A stretch of 64,000 nt of DNA from Chaenocephalus aceratus (lineage: Eukaryota > Chordata > Actinopteri > Perciformes > Channichthyidae): the NCBI GenBank assembly GCA_023974075.1, contig CM043799.1, positions 2,077,449-2,141,448 on the forward strand, in the 5' to 3' direction. A program made the translations under genes and the position numbers. Positions 1-9,839 of this stretch are shown here, piece by piece. Within the stretch, counting starts at the first letter, position 1. Every line of letters starts with the position of its first letter. The notes beneath the pieces were generated by a model. The model was not told the DNA's origin, did no database searches, and saw only the letters and a program-made list of their open reading frames with translations.

Positions 1-300
1 CCAGCAGTGATTCGAACCTGAACCTAATCTCACTAAAGTATTACATGACATGTCACGTCTACGCTTTTATCCAAAGCGACTTAAATACTCATTACTGTCA
101 ACAATCCCCACAGGAGCAAGTTGGGGTGAAGTGTCTCAGGGACACAACGACATGCTGACTGCAGTGGGGTTTGAACCTGTGACCCCTGATCCCAACACCA
201 CACTCAACCCACTGCGCCACACGCCTCCCATGGAATATGATGCCAGTTTTCATACAAACCCTGAACACAAACTACATTCAGCTTCACATTCAACCAAATG
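1..300. repeat. Dispersed retroelement fragment (LINE 3' region or SINE-like)
   Basis: Bases 63-84 carry the phrase CTTTTATCCAAAGCGACTTA, which recurs at 31349-31370 in the 3' region of an L2-like LINE. Around 165-185 the reverse strand reads GGTTCAAACCC, resembling a tRNA-type B box, and a similar GGGATCGAACC block occurs at 36847-36857 in another dispersed repeat. I infer a truncated dispersed retroelement. The 83-codon open frame here is not a gene. Confidence 0.45.
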
Positions 301-1139
301 AAACCCGCTTTCATTTCAAACCAATTTTCTAAATTGACGCTTACATTACGTCTAACCTACCCTAAACATTTTACTCTAGTCAAAAACTACATTTAGGACA
401 CATTTAATTGTAGCACCAAAATATATCATAGTTAGCATACAGGTTTTTAATCCTATACTGAATTTGATCCTAAAGCTAACTGTGGATGAAATCCCAAACC
501 CTCGCCTGCTGATCCTTCAGCTCGTGTGCACATTAGTCTACTCCTAATCTTAGTCCTAGTCCGTCGCCTAAACTCAATGTGATCAGTTCTCACATCAAGC
601 CCATCCCCAGCTCTTATCCTGGACCCTCAGTGTCTCCTGTACGGCTGACCTCTGACCTCACGATAGAGGTCTCAGAACTCTGCAGTACAGAGTGCAACAC
701 ACACACACACACACACAGCTGCTGTGTGTGTTGTGTGATGCGGTGATGGGTGTCTCTGTCGTCACGCACTGATGACATCTGAATGCGGGTGTCGCTGCGT
801 TATTATCTTCTCGACGCAGGGCGGATTAGAAAAGTGGGATTTCAGATGCCCCCCCCCCGCCCTCTGCCGTCGCTCAGCTAAGTGATTATTGTTAAAACAC
901 AGGGAAAAAAATTATTTTGGAAATAATTCTGATAGTAATTATGGCTTCCCCTTCATGGCCAGGGAGATAAGAGTGAACCCAGGAGAGGGGGGACATGTTT
1001 CTGATCAGTGTGACTCCCGATCAAGAGGAATCAGATTACAAATGAGGAGAGAAACTGGTGGTTGAATTACAAACACAATAACAATGTGTGTTAAATATAA
1101 AGAATGTGTGCAAAAAGAAGGAAAAGTAAATGCTTAGAA
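301..1139. other. Non-coding stretch, nothing recognised
   Basis: No exon-like reading frame with splice signals is seen. There is a short (CA)n run near 698-716 and a C-run near 849-858. It ends exactly at the target duplication of the hAT element that starts at 1140. Confidence 0.5.
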
Positions 1140-2109
1140 CAGGGGTGGGGAACCTTTTTCCTCTCAAGGGCCATTTCAATGTTTTCAACATCCTCCGAGG
1201 GCCGCACAAATTATTGACCTCTGCTTAAAAATCACAGCCCATTCATTTGGCCTTTCTTTCATGCTGTGCAAAGAAAAAGCAACTTCTTAATTCAGATATC
1301 TTGCCATGACTCGCGCATGCATGCACGTGCACGGTGTGGCGTGACCACCAAACAGAAAGATATGGACACAAGAAGATGTGTGCAAATGTCTTTAGTTTCC
1401 TATCCATGGACATGATTTAAGTGGGGGGGGGGGGACCTAACCTCCTCTAGGGCGGTCCAGGGGGGTATGCTCCACCGGGAAGATTTTTTTTTAAATGTTG
1501 AAGTTGAAAGCATCAATCTGGTGCACTTTGAGAGCAAAATGAAGAGATCTATGGATACATCTCTCAACACCCAGATGAAACAGAACTGTAAGCAGATTTA
1601 CTTTTTCTTTATGGATATTTTACAAATCACTCCCCTTTCAAACTGTATTCTTGTTTATTAATAACAACTTTTTTTACTGTCATATAGTATTTTATACCTG
1701 TTTACTTTATTCTCTTGTTTTTTGATAACTATAATGATCATATAAAGATGTGCCTTTACCTCACTGGTTGGAGAAAAAGCTTCTTATATTCGTTAGCATG
1801 GCTAGCTAACCAGATGCTAATAACAACAAAGTTATTGACTGTAGGATCAGTATGACAGATCGCCACTGGGCTCTCAACTAAAGACACAGCCACGCAGAAA
1901 CTGCAGCATGTGTACGGATTTATGGGTACTGCAATTTTTTGAAGTCCCGGAGCGGCGTTCTGGTGCTCTCCTCCATCAGAATTGCACCCCTGTCAGACGA
2001 GCATATACCACGTGATGACACGTTAGGCTCGTACGGAAGAGGATTAGGGCCACATGAATATTTTTTTGGGAGGATTTTTAAAAAAATATTTTTTTTTTGT
2101 TCTGGGAAA

Positions 2110-2300
2110 AAAGTCAGAATTCTGACTTTAATCTCAGAATTCTGACTTTTTTCTCAGAACAAAAAAACATTTATTATTTTGGGAGAAAAAAGTCAGAATT
2201 CTGAGATTAAAGTCAGAATTCTGACTTTAATCTCAGAATTCTGACTTTTTTCTCAGAACAAAAAGAATAAAAATTCTTTGGGAGAAAAAAGTCAGAAATA
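2110..2300. repeat. 20-bp GAATTC-centred subrepeat array, left arm
   Basis: Reiterations of a unit like AAAGTCAGAATTCTGAGATT, interrupted by runs of T and A, lie inside the hAT element. The core TCAGAATTCTGA is itself palindromic. The array is inverted relative to the larger one at 3305-3722, so the interior could fold back. Confidence 0.85.
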
Positions 2301-3304
2301 CCGGTAACTGTAGAACCAGCTTCAGTGAGAGATTTACACATTGCAGTAGGCAATTCCGCACAAGGATGACCGGAAAATTACAGCCCTTTTGCTTTGCTTT
2401 TTTTTTTTTAATTATTGGTTGATCCACAAGATGTGAAATATAGAAACGGAACAAATATCTGCCTGTAATGTGCCAGTGCAATAACAATTATTAAAGTATC
2501 CAAAAATAAAAGATAGGTTTTGTTGCACACAACAATGCCTGCAAAACAGATGTTGAGACATAATACAACTTACCTTCAGAATGTCTTTCAGTATCAAAGC
2601 AATACTTGCAATCTTAGTAAAAAGCAAACAATTGTAATCATAACTTCTCATAACTAAGATAACTGGTAGAAGACTAGTTCAGTCTGTTTATATGCACATC
2701 TGAGAGTTGTGTGTGTGTGTGCGTGTGTGTATAGGGAAAGTGTGTATGTGTATCTACTTGTTTAGAAGAACCACCCAGTCCACCACTTGAAACTTTAACA
2801 AGACATTTGGAATCAAGGCAATGTGACACCTGAGGTTACAAATCAGGTTTTCTTGATCATAAAACATTTTAAGCATTATTTTAAGATTATGTCTTAATTA
2901 CTTTTTACACTAGTATAAAATATGTTCTAAATAAACAAGTATGCTTTGAACAAGGCACTTGCTTTGCAACTTTATATTCCAGTCAATGGTCAGATAAGGG
3001 GTTAGCTCCACATTCATGCTTTTACACAAGTTATTCACCTGGGTAAGCGGCATATCATTTTACAATTTACACAAAAAGTAAGAGGGAGCAAACAGTACAT
3101 TGTATTTTACAACTGTCTGTTTCCATATAAGAACAATGAAGCATGCAACTGTTCTTGTTTGAATCCTTAAACATCTTAGCAGTATTAAAAGGTCTTGAAT
3201 TACATGAACAAATTACATTTCTGTCAAGTCAGGTTTGTGTTCTGCAACTGAAGAATATGTAATGTAGTCAATATGCAAGTTTGTTGTAGTTTGTGAACAC
3301 ACCA

Positions 3305-3722
3305 CCAAAAAAAGTCAGAATTCAGAAGTCAGAATTCTGGCAGTTACCGGTATTTCTGACTTTTTTCTCCCAAAGAATTTTTTTTTTTTTGTTCTGAGAA
3401 AAAAGTCAGAATTCTGAGATTAAAGTCAGAATTCTGAGATTAAAGTCAGAATTCTGACTTTTTTCTCCCAAAGAATTTTTTTTTTTTTGTTCTGAGAAAA
3501 AAGTCAGAATTCTGAGATTAAAGTCAGAATTCTGAGAAAAAAGACAGAATTCTGAGATTAAAGTCAGAATTCTGAGATTAAAGTCAGAATTCTGACTTTT
3601 TTCTCCCAAAAAAAAAAATGTTTTTTTGTTCTGAGAAAAAAGTCAGAATTCTGAGATTAAAGTCAGAATTCTGAGAAAAAAGACAGAATTCTGAGATTAA
3701 AGTCAGAATTCTGACTTTTTCC
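3305..3722. repeat. 20-bp GAATTC-centred subrepeat array, right arm
   Basis: About fifteen copies of the same TCAGAATTCTGA-centred unit alternate between GAGATTAAAG and GAGAAAAAAG linkers, with poly-T spacers. The phrase ending GTTACCGGTATTTCTGAC at its left edge (3342-3361) is the inverse of the sequence at 2294-2313 in the other arm, so the two arms flank about 1 kb of unique sequence as an inverted pair. Confidence 0.85.
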
Positions 3723-3996
3723 CAGAACAAAAAATAATAATATTTTTTTAAATCCTCCCAAAAAAAATATTCATGTGGCCCTAATCCTCTTCCGTAGGCT
3801 CGTGTTGTGTTCAAGGACCATGACCGTTGCCAGGAAAAACAGGCACTCTCGCTTGTTTAATTATTTTGCGGTCTAGATTTCTTTAATTTTTTTCTTTTTT
3901 TGCGTGTGTTTATAAATTACCTCGAGGGCCGTACCAAATGGTCTCGCGGGCCGTATACGGCCCGGGGGCCGGAGGTTCCCCACCCCTGGCTTAGAA

Positions 3997-4727
3997 GAAC
4001 AAAAGTGGAGAAATAGTGGAGACAGTGGAGTAAACACTGCAGTTCATCCCGATGAAGGGATAGTGTAATCAAATAGATCAGGTATCAGCACTACAGTACG
4101 ATACACATTCTAGGCTCTGTCGTGTGTCCCAGTTTGAAGTCCAATTCAGGAACTCAGAAAATCACATTGCTGACTTTTATTTTGAAAATGTAAAGAGGTA
4201 TGATATTTGAACCATGTGGTTATTCTTATGTTTGCTCCTCATAACTGCAGTACCTCTAGTCTCCAGAAGGGATCCAGTTAGTGAAAGTATGTTGGGCTCA
4301 AAACTCATGGTAACACATTTACGTATCTAGATTTAAATCATAGCATCAGTTATTATTCTGTCAATTACAACCTGAACTTCCTGTATAGAGTATACATTTA
4401 TATACTCAAATAAAAACATAAAAGGTTTAGGGATAGGTGCAAAGCAATTAATGAATTGTATAATCAGTTTGAACTACCGTATGTATCTGAATCTAAAAAG
4501 GACAAGAAAAGTGGAAAAAGTCAAATCAACAGGGTCCATTTTGATCCATTCTTATTGTCAGCGACAAGAAGCAACACCCCAAAGGAAACAAACCCAATTC
4601 CTACTCAAGGTGCTTCAACTACTCAATGTGAAGTAGTATAATACTTAAAGTCAAAGTATAAAGAAATTGTGATTTTAAACGTAAAATCACACATGCAGAA
4701 AACCCCAATATTCCTGTATTTGATTAT

Positions 4728-4780
<53 letters not shown>

Positions 4781-5152
4781 GCTGAATGTGGCTATGGAGG
4801 AAAAGTAATCAGATTACATTTAGGTGTTTAGAAGTTCCGTTGCCGAATAGCAGAATGTTTATTGATTCCAGTGTTCAGTCAGAAATCATTGGACACATAT
4901 TGGAGCTCCAATCATGGAAGCTTCTGACTGCAGCTGTCATTATTTCTGTTCCTCATCAAGCCTCACAACTTTATTAAAAGAAAACACAGAAAGGCACACG
5001 GATAACTTCGCCCATAAAGGAAGTTGTTTTGTTGTGATTTCTGCTGAAACGCTCATTTCAGAAAAGGATAAAGCGTATTTAGAGCCGTGCAATTGTGCCT
5101 GTTAGCAAACAGCCTCCCAATTAATCTCCTTTGATTGCCTGCCTCTATCAAG
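3997..5152 (+). other. Non-coding sequence upstream of exon 1, with (AT)n
   Basis: No confident exon is seen. A perfect (AT)22 tract lies at 4731-4774. The stretch runs into the splice acceptor ATCAAG at 5147-5152. It is probably the intron before the first recognised exon, because the protein family has N-terminal coding exons that are not visible in this window. Confidence 0.5.
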
Positions 5153-5253
5153 GTGAGCGATTAGACCAGCGCTCCTGTGAAGCTCTGGAAGCCGTTCTGA
5201 AATCGCTGCACTTTGATTTCATCAATCTGCAGGCAGCCCAACTGGAAGAAAAC
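5153..5253 (+). CDS. ppp1r37-like: PPP1R37-like protein, LRR exon 1 (of those seen)
   Basis: A 101-nt exon between an AG acceptor (5151-5152) and a GTGAGT donor (5254). It enters in phase 1 (a Gly codon split after its first base) and leaves in phase 0. It encodes about 33 residues, GERLDQRSCEALE followed by a leucine-rich strand. This matches the stretch of vertebrate PPP1R37 (LRRC68) just before its LRRs, where GEKLDYKTCEALE is found. PPP1R37 is a leucine-rich-repeat regulatory subunit that binds and inhibits protein phosphatase 1. The RVxF docking site lies N-terminal to this exon and is not in view. Assignment to the family is firm. Orthologue or paralogue is open, since identity looks only moderate. 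Confidence 0.85.
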
Positions 5254-5430
5254 GTGAGTTTTATGAGAAAACTTATTTTCCTCATCTTCGCTCTTCCAAT
5301 TCACTTTCATATTCAGGGCCTTCTCTGTATCAGATTAGAAGTCATTTCTTTCTTCCAAAAGAACTTCATAACATTCCTGTCACATTCTTCTTCATTTTCT
5401 CTCCTTCACTTTTCCTTTTCCTTTTCCCAG

Positions 5431-5550
5431 GGAGCAGCGTCCTTGCTGGATATGATGTTGTACTATGAATCTACAACCCACCTTGACATTTCTGACAACA
5501 GCAGTATGGGAACATTGTGTTGGAGGGCCCTCGCTCATTTGATAAAGCAG
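5431..5550 (+). CDS. ppp1r37-like: PPP1R37-like protein, LRR exon 2
   Basis: A 120-nt phase 0/0 exon. The acceptor is a strong pyrimidine tract ending TTTTCCCAG, and the donor is CAG|GTGGGC. The 40 residues begin GAASLLDMMLYYESTTHLDI, closely following the PPP1R37 segment GASALFDMIEYYESATHLNI, and include one LRR strand (THLDISDN). The 177-nt intron separating it from the previous exon is short. Reading through the donor gives a stop within three codons, which supports the boundary. A (CA)n tract follows at 5683-5723. Confidence 0.88.
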
Positions 5551-5681
5551 GTGGGCTGACGCAGTGGAACTGTAATCTCTTTCTCTGGGGGGTAATGGAC
5601 ATCCTGGGAGGGAGTTGTTGCACATTACGTGGTTTGAAGATGCAGGGCAGAGCACACAGGGTGAGAGGTTCTCCCACTGCG

Positions 5682-5682
<1 letters not shown>

Positions 5683-5723
<41 letters not shown>
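5683..5723. repeat. (CA)n microsatellite
   Basis: A perfect run of about 20 AC dinucleotides in the intron 130 bp downstream of exon 2. Confidence 0.95.
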
Positions 5724-5725
<2 letters not shown>

Positions 5726-5757
5726 ATTTCGCTATCTTTAGTTAATTGGAAACTGAC

Positions 5758-6370
5758 ATATTGCGCGTTCACACCGGAGTACTTTTCCCACAATAGTTCA
5801 CACCAAAAAGCCCCCCAGAACTAAATGAGTTCAGTTCCCATTTGTACCCCCTTTTCAGTCCCTGCTAGAGAGCAGGGACTTTTGTGGGGTAAAAAGGTTC
5901 CTCTGTCTGATTGGCTGGGCGGATTGCAAACCACACCCCGTAAAACTCCAAAAAAGTTTTGTGAAGCCGCCATTTTATTATCCTCGCATTAGCATTATTA
6001 GCATTAGCATTAACCCAGCGCAGAAACGCAGAGACTAACTTATGGCAACACAAAATAAAACATGGAAGCGGTGGAGATGAGGAGGTGTCGGCGTTCTGGC
6101 GATTTACTCGGAAGGCGATTTACTAACTCCGGCGACTTCCGGCCGGGGACTTCGGGTGGCAGTATACGCCGTGAAGTTGTTTGCGGCCTTCCAGTAAACC
6201 CAAAGCAGAAGAAGAAGAAGTGACGTCAGCGGCTTCATTTGCCTAATCCTCCCCCAGGGACTTATTCCGGTGTGAACGCGATCTGCTCTTTAGTTCATCA
6301 GAACTAAAGAGGAACTAAAGAGTTCTCATGAACTATTGTGGGAAAATAACTTGGTGTGAACGCACCTATT
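5758..6370. mobile_element. MITE with GTTCACACC termini, copy 1
   Basis: The left end (GCGCGTTCACACCGGAGTAC...TTTTCCCACAATAGTTCA) and the right end (TGAACTATTGTGGGAAAA...GGTGTGAACGCAC) are imperfect inverted repeats. The interior, including a TGACGTCA palindrome (about 6222) and repeats of GCATTA, is shared with the inverted copy at 48373-49059. There is no coding capacity and no clear target duplication, so the superfamily is not assigned. Confidence 0.8.
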
Positions 6371-7186
6371 GGCTTTGGCAAATTGGGAAATTTCTTCATG
6401 AAAGCAGCTCAAATTGCGCTCTGACTTTGTTTTCTCCATATTACCAGGATAAAATGTATCTATGGAGGCAGCTTGGTCTCCTGGTTCCTGGGGCGTTTAA
6501 TGCCGGCTGTGGCCATGGTCGTTTGATTAGGCGCCTTTTAGTTCTCCACCCTGAAAACTGGTCCAACTGCACCGCAAATAATCTGTCCGGCTTGAAAAAC
6601 CGAGGGCCAACACTAGAGCCGAGAAGAACAACAGCAGTTTATGGCAAGAATCAAAGTTACTTGATATCCCCCCGAGGAGTTAGAGACCCAAACAACCAGA
6701 GATACAAAAGCAGACTTAATATGTCCTTAATGGGTGCAGTGACGAGTCCTACAACCCAGAAGTGACTTAGCATTTCACCACTTCCTGTTCCCGTCGTCTC
6801 AGAGCCAATGGGATTTCTCCATAGATTTGGGAAAATAGCTGGAAATAAGGTGTGAGGTTGAGACACATTGAAGAGACGGATCACGTTTTGTTCTACGACA
6901 TTAAATACATCAGCAGTGACCCCACTGGTGATTTGGTGAAGAGTTGATGTGTCTGAAAAACGATGGTTGTTACCAAGTGGCTGAATAGGACTACAGAAGC
7001 TGTCCGGGCCGTTGTACGTCATTACACCGAACACGTAAACACTCCTCTAAGCTTGTTTGCCCTGTTCTGCTTGAAAGCAAGTCCCTGCCTCCTGCAAAGT
7101 GTTCAAACAAACGCTTCAACTCGTTCCATTTAGAATCTGTATGCTTGAATATGGATCTTAAATTGGAGTGACGTTAGAGTCGTGCG
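6371..7186. other. Intronic sequence, no gene recognised
   Basis: Intron between exons 2 and 3. Open frames at 6328-6765 (+) and 6657-7034 (-) overlap each other, partly run into the MITE, and show no recognised domain. I see no splice-supported exon. Confidence 0.5.
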
Positions 7187-7626
7187 CATACTTGCCAACC
7201 TTGAGGAGGGGGGGGGGGTGCTGTGCTAGTGGATCGCCGGAGCTGTACTAGATTAACATTAACATGCTTATTGTAGTTGTAAGTGCTCTGCCTTGCGGCC
7301 TGAAGCACCTTGATGGAGCATGTGTGTGGGCTGGACCAGGAGTGAGCAGAGGGTATAGTTGTCGATTCTTGTTCTGTTTTCTGTGATATATCTGCCTCAT
7401 CCTCTCAGACTTTCAGTTGTGCGCGCTACTAAAGAGACGTGCTACCATGGAAACCAAACAATGGTGTAGCTGTATTAAAGTCTGAGTGGAAACAGTCCTG
7501 AGTAAAAATCTGATTTTGTCAGAAATCGGGAGAAATGCGGGAGAAATATGACCCCGTGAGGGAAACCGGGAGAGGGCAATGAAATCGGGAGTCCTCCTGC
7601 GAAAATCGGGAGGGTTGGCAAGTATG
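7187..7626. mobile_element. hAT MITE (440 bp) with 8-bp TSD
   Basis: Termini CATACTTGCCAACCTT and its inverse AGGGTTGGCAAGTATG bound a 440-bp non-coding element. The flanking direct repeats are identical: GTCGTGCG at 7179-7186 and 7627-7634. The 8-bp duplication places it in the hAT superfamily. The interior shows reiterated AATCGGGAG motifs near the right end. Confidence 0.9.
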
Positions 7627-7634
7627 GTCGTGCG

Positions 7635-8628
7635 ACCCTTGCTACTCGGCTGTAGTTTATAGCATAACGTTAGCATTTTTGCTTCTGGTGATTCGATTAT
7701 GATTCGAAAATTATAAAAGTAGGGTGGATGTATCCGGCTGATCAAAAACGTGCATTTATCAAACAGGTTGGTTTTTCCACAGAACCTTTTTTTTCGAGCT
7801 ATTTTACAAAATCCTATGGAAAAGTCCCATTGCTTTTTTGTCTAGGGGAACCAGCAGCTTACTTCCGGGTAAATACGTCGTCCGTGCACTGCTCTTAAGT
7901 CTCCTTTTTAGCTCTGGTCACGTGCAACATAAAGAGTGTTAATAAAAGGCTGTTATATAACACTTATACCTCTATAATGTATTATGATGAAGCAAATGAG
8001 TATGACATGACCCTAAGTCACTTCATTCTACTCTCCCAAGCCAACCAAATTGTTCACCTCTTAATCTCTCCTCAGGTCCCTCCAGTACTGTTCGACACTC
8101 GTCAAAATTGAATTGAATTGAATTCCTTTATTATCATTGGAAAGCAATCCTGTCAGTGCATATCTCAACAAGCAATAAAACAAAACCAATATATGTATTT
8201 GTTTCTCTACTATAGGCTACATACATAGACATACATGCATTAATACAACACATGCAGTTCAAATCACAGTGTTTAAAAACAGACGGGTAGTGACATTTGC
8301 ATATCGGAGTTGACTACTTTATAAATAATTAAATAAACAAGTACAGGAATAAGTATGCGTTGATGACATTTGTTGCAGTTGCGTCTGTGAACCATGTACG
8401 TTGTAGTACTAGTTTAGACCTCCTACATCTAACTTCAGAACTATCCTGAACCAAAGAAGGCACATCTCTGTGTGTAACCCTACCCATCAGTTATTTTTAC
8501 GTTAAGTTTTAATAGTTAGTAGTGAAGCCTTTTCTTCCACCGCACACTGTGATTTCTCTACTTTGGGGATTATTAGACATCTCCATTAACTGTTTCTTTG
8601 TTCATGTGTCTGTATTGATCGCATAACA

Positions 8629-8629
<1 letters not shown>
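7635..8629. other. Intronic sequence with retroelement scraps
   Basis: Bases 7780-7880 (AATCCTATGGAAAAGTCCCATTGC and on to ACTTCCGGG) resemble blocks at 32765-32815 and 54215-54275, an unnamed dispersed repeat. Bases 8107-8140, (TGAAT)n followed by TCCTTTATTATCATTG, look like the tail of a minus-strand LINE. No exon is recognised until 8672. Confidence 0.45.

Positions 8630-8630
<1 letters not shown>

Positions 8631-8666
<36 letters not shown>
8631..8666. repeat. (GT)18 microsatellite in the exon 3 acceptor
   Basis: A perfect GT run ends 5 bases before the acceptor AG (8670-8671), so only TTTC is left of a normal pyrimidine tract. It is complementary to the (CA)n run on the far side of the exon. 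Confidence 0.95.
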
Positions 8667-8668
<2 letters not shown>

Positions 8669-8671
8669 CAG

Positions 8672-8819
8672 AGTGTGCGTCTCTCCAGGCTGGATGTGTG
8701 TAATGTGGCTGTGGTTGACTACCCGGCTCAGTCTCTCTCTAAAGCCCTGCTGACCAGCCGGCTCACAGAGCTGCACCTCCACAACGCCCAGCTCAGCGGG
8801 GTTCCACTGTACACACTGG
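8672..8819 (+). CDS. ppp1r37-like: PPP1R37-like protein, LRR exon 3
   Basis: A 148-nt exon entering in phase 0 after TTTCAG and leaving in phase 1 at CTGG|GTATGA. It encodes SVRLSRLDVCNVAV... through LTELHLHNAQLSGVPLYTL, which aligns with the PPP1R37 stretch ending LAVLHLENASLSGRPLMLL. Two LRR strands (LSRLDV, LTELHL) are visible. The split last codon (G) joins TG of the next exon to give Val, keeping the frame. The exon is enclosed by (GT)18 on its 5' side and (CA)48 on its 3' side, 5 and 8 bases from the splice sites, an odd setting that may affect its inclusion. Confidence 0.88.
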
Positions 8820-8826
8820 GTATGAT

Positions 8827-8926
<100 letters not shown>

Positions 8927-8929
8927 CAT

Positions 8930-9176
8930 GTATACATCACTTCAGGGGACATTACATTGACTTACATGCATTTCCTGGAGACTTATCCTAACCTTAACCA
9001 TAACCAACACATGCCTAACCATAACGCTAATCCTAATCCTAAACCTAACCAAGTCTTCACCCTAAAATGAATGATCCCCCTCATGGGGACCTCCAATGTG
9101 TCCCCATAGGGAGGCGAGTCCCCACACGTGACTGTGTAAACAGATTTAGGTCCCCACCTAGTATAGTAATGCTAGG

Positions 9177-9178
<2 letters not shown>
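8930..9178. repeat. Dispersed repeat with GTCCCCA and CTAACC motifs
   Basis: The block runs from ATTGACTTACATGCATTTCCTGG through degenerate CCTAACCATAAC repeats (8985-9062), then GTCCCCATAGG and GTAAACAGATTTAGGTCCCCAC, and ends in a CA tract. I recall such microsatellite-associated blocks from many fish genomes. The class is unknown to me. The CTAACC part is not a telomere: it is short and irregular. Confidence 0.5.
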
Positions 9179-9214
<36 letters not shown>

Positions 9215-9246
9215 CCACACACACCACACACACGCACCCCCCCCCC

Positions 9247-9294
<48 letters not shown>
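9179..9294. repeat. Compound (CA)n / C-run microsatellite
   Basis: CA repeats are interrupted by GCACCC, ACC and a 13-base C run near 9238-9250, then a second perfect CA tract follows. Confidence 0.93.
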
Positions 9295-9295
<1 letters not shown>

Positions 9296-9394
9296 GCAAT
9301 GTTTCCTCACTGAAAACTCACTCAATGTCAGCTTTAAAAAATATTAACATGTGGATTTACAGTATAAATTAATGAATGGCTGTGTTTGTGTCTG

Positions 9395-9396
<2 letters not shown>

Positions 9397-9478
<82 letters not shown>
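9397..9478. repeat. (GT)n microsatellite
   Basis: A perfect TG run of about 40 units. Confidence 0.95.
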
Positions 9479-9479
<1 letters not shown>

Positions 9480-9839
9480 TGGGGCCAGCAGGACCAGATT
9501 TTGACCTGTGGCCCTCTCTGCAGGTCTGGCCCCAGATTACAGGCCTAATCTCTTACCTGTCACTTTACACACCACTGCACATATCTATAAAGGTGCTGGC
9601 AGCCAGGACACACACAAAGGCAAGGCAAGGCAAGGCAAGGCAAGGCAAGGCAAGGCAAGGCAAGTTTATTTATATAGCACTTTTCAACGCAAGGCAATTC
9701 AAAGTGCTTTACAAAAAATGAAAGACATTAAGCATTAAAAAAGAAAAGCTAATAAAATAAACATTAAAAGGAAAATACATGGATAAAAGTTACAGTGCAG
9801 TTTAAGATGTGAGTAGTTCAATTAAAAGCAGCGGCAAAA

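Larger units (their letters stand above)
1140..3988. mobile_element. Non-autonomous hAT element, complete, with 8-bp TSD
   Basis: The left end reads CAGGGGTGGGGAACCT and the right end is its inverse, AGGTTCCCCACCCCTG. Both ends are flanked by the identical 8-bp direct repeat GCTTAGAA (1132-1139 and 3989-3996). An 8-bp duplication with CAGGGG-type inverted termini is diagnostic of the hAT superfamily. The 2849-bp interior holds no transposase frame, so the copy must have been moved in trans. Inside are two arrays of a 20-bp GAATTC-centred repeat (2110-2300 and 3305-3722) and a segment (about 1487-1840) shared with 20400-20790. Confidence 0.9.

Noticed and set aside
165..185. Possible tRNA gene from a B-box-like GGTTCAAACCC
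   Set aside because: No A box or cloverleaf could be made around it; it fits a SINE or LINE-associated repeat.
8985..9062. CCTAACC-like telomeric repeats suggesting an interstitial telomere
   Set aside because: Units are irregular (CCTAACC, CCATAACC, CTAATCC) and the block sits inside a common dispersed repeat, so it is not TTAGGG DNA.
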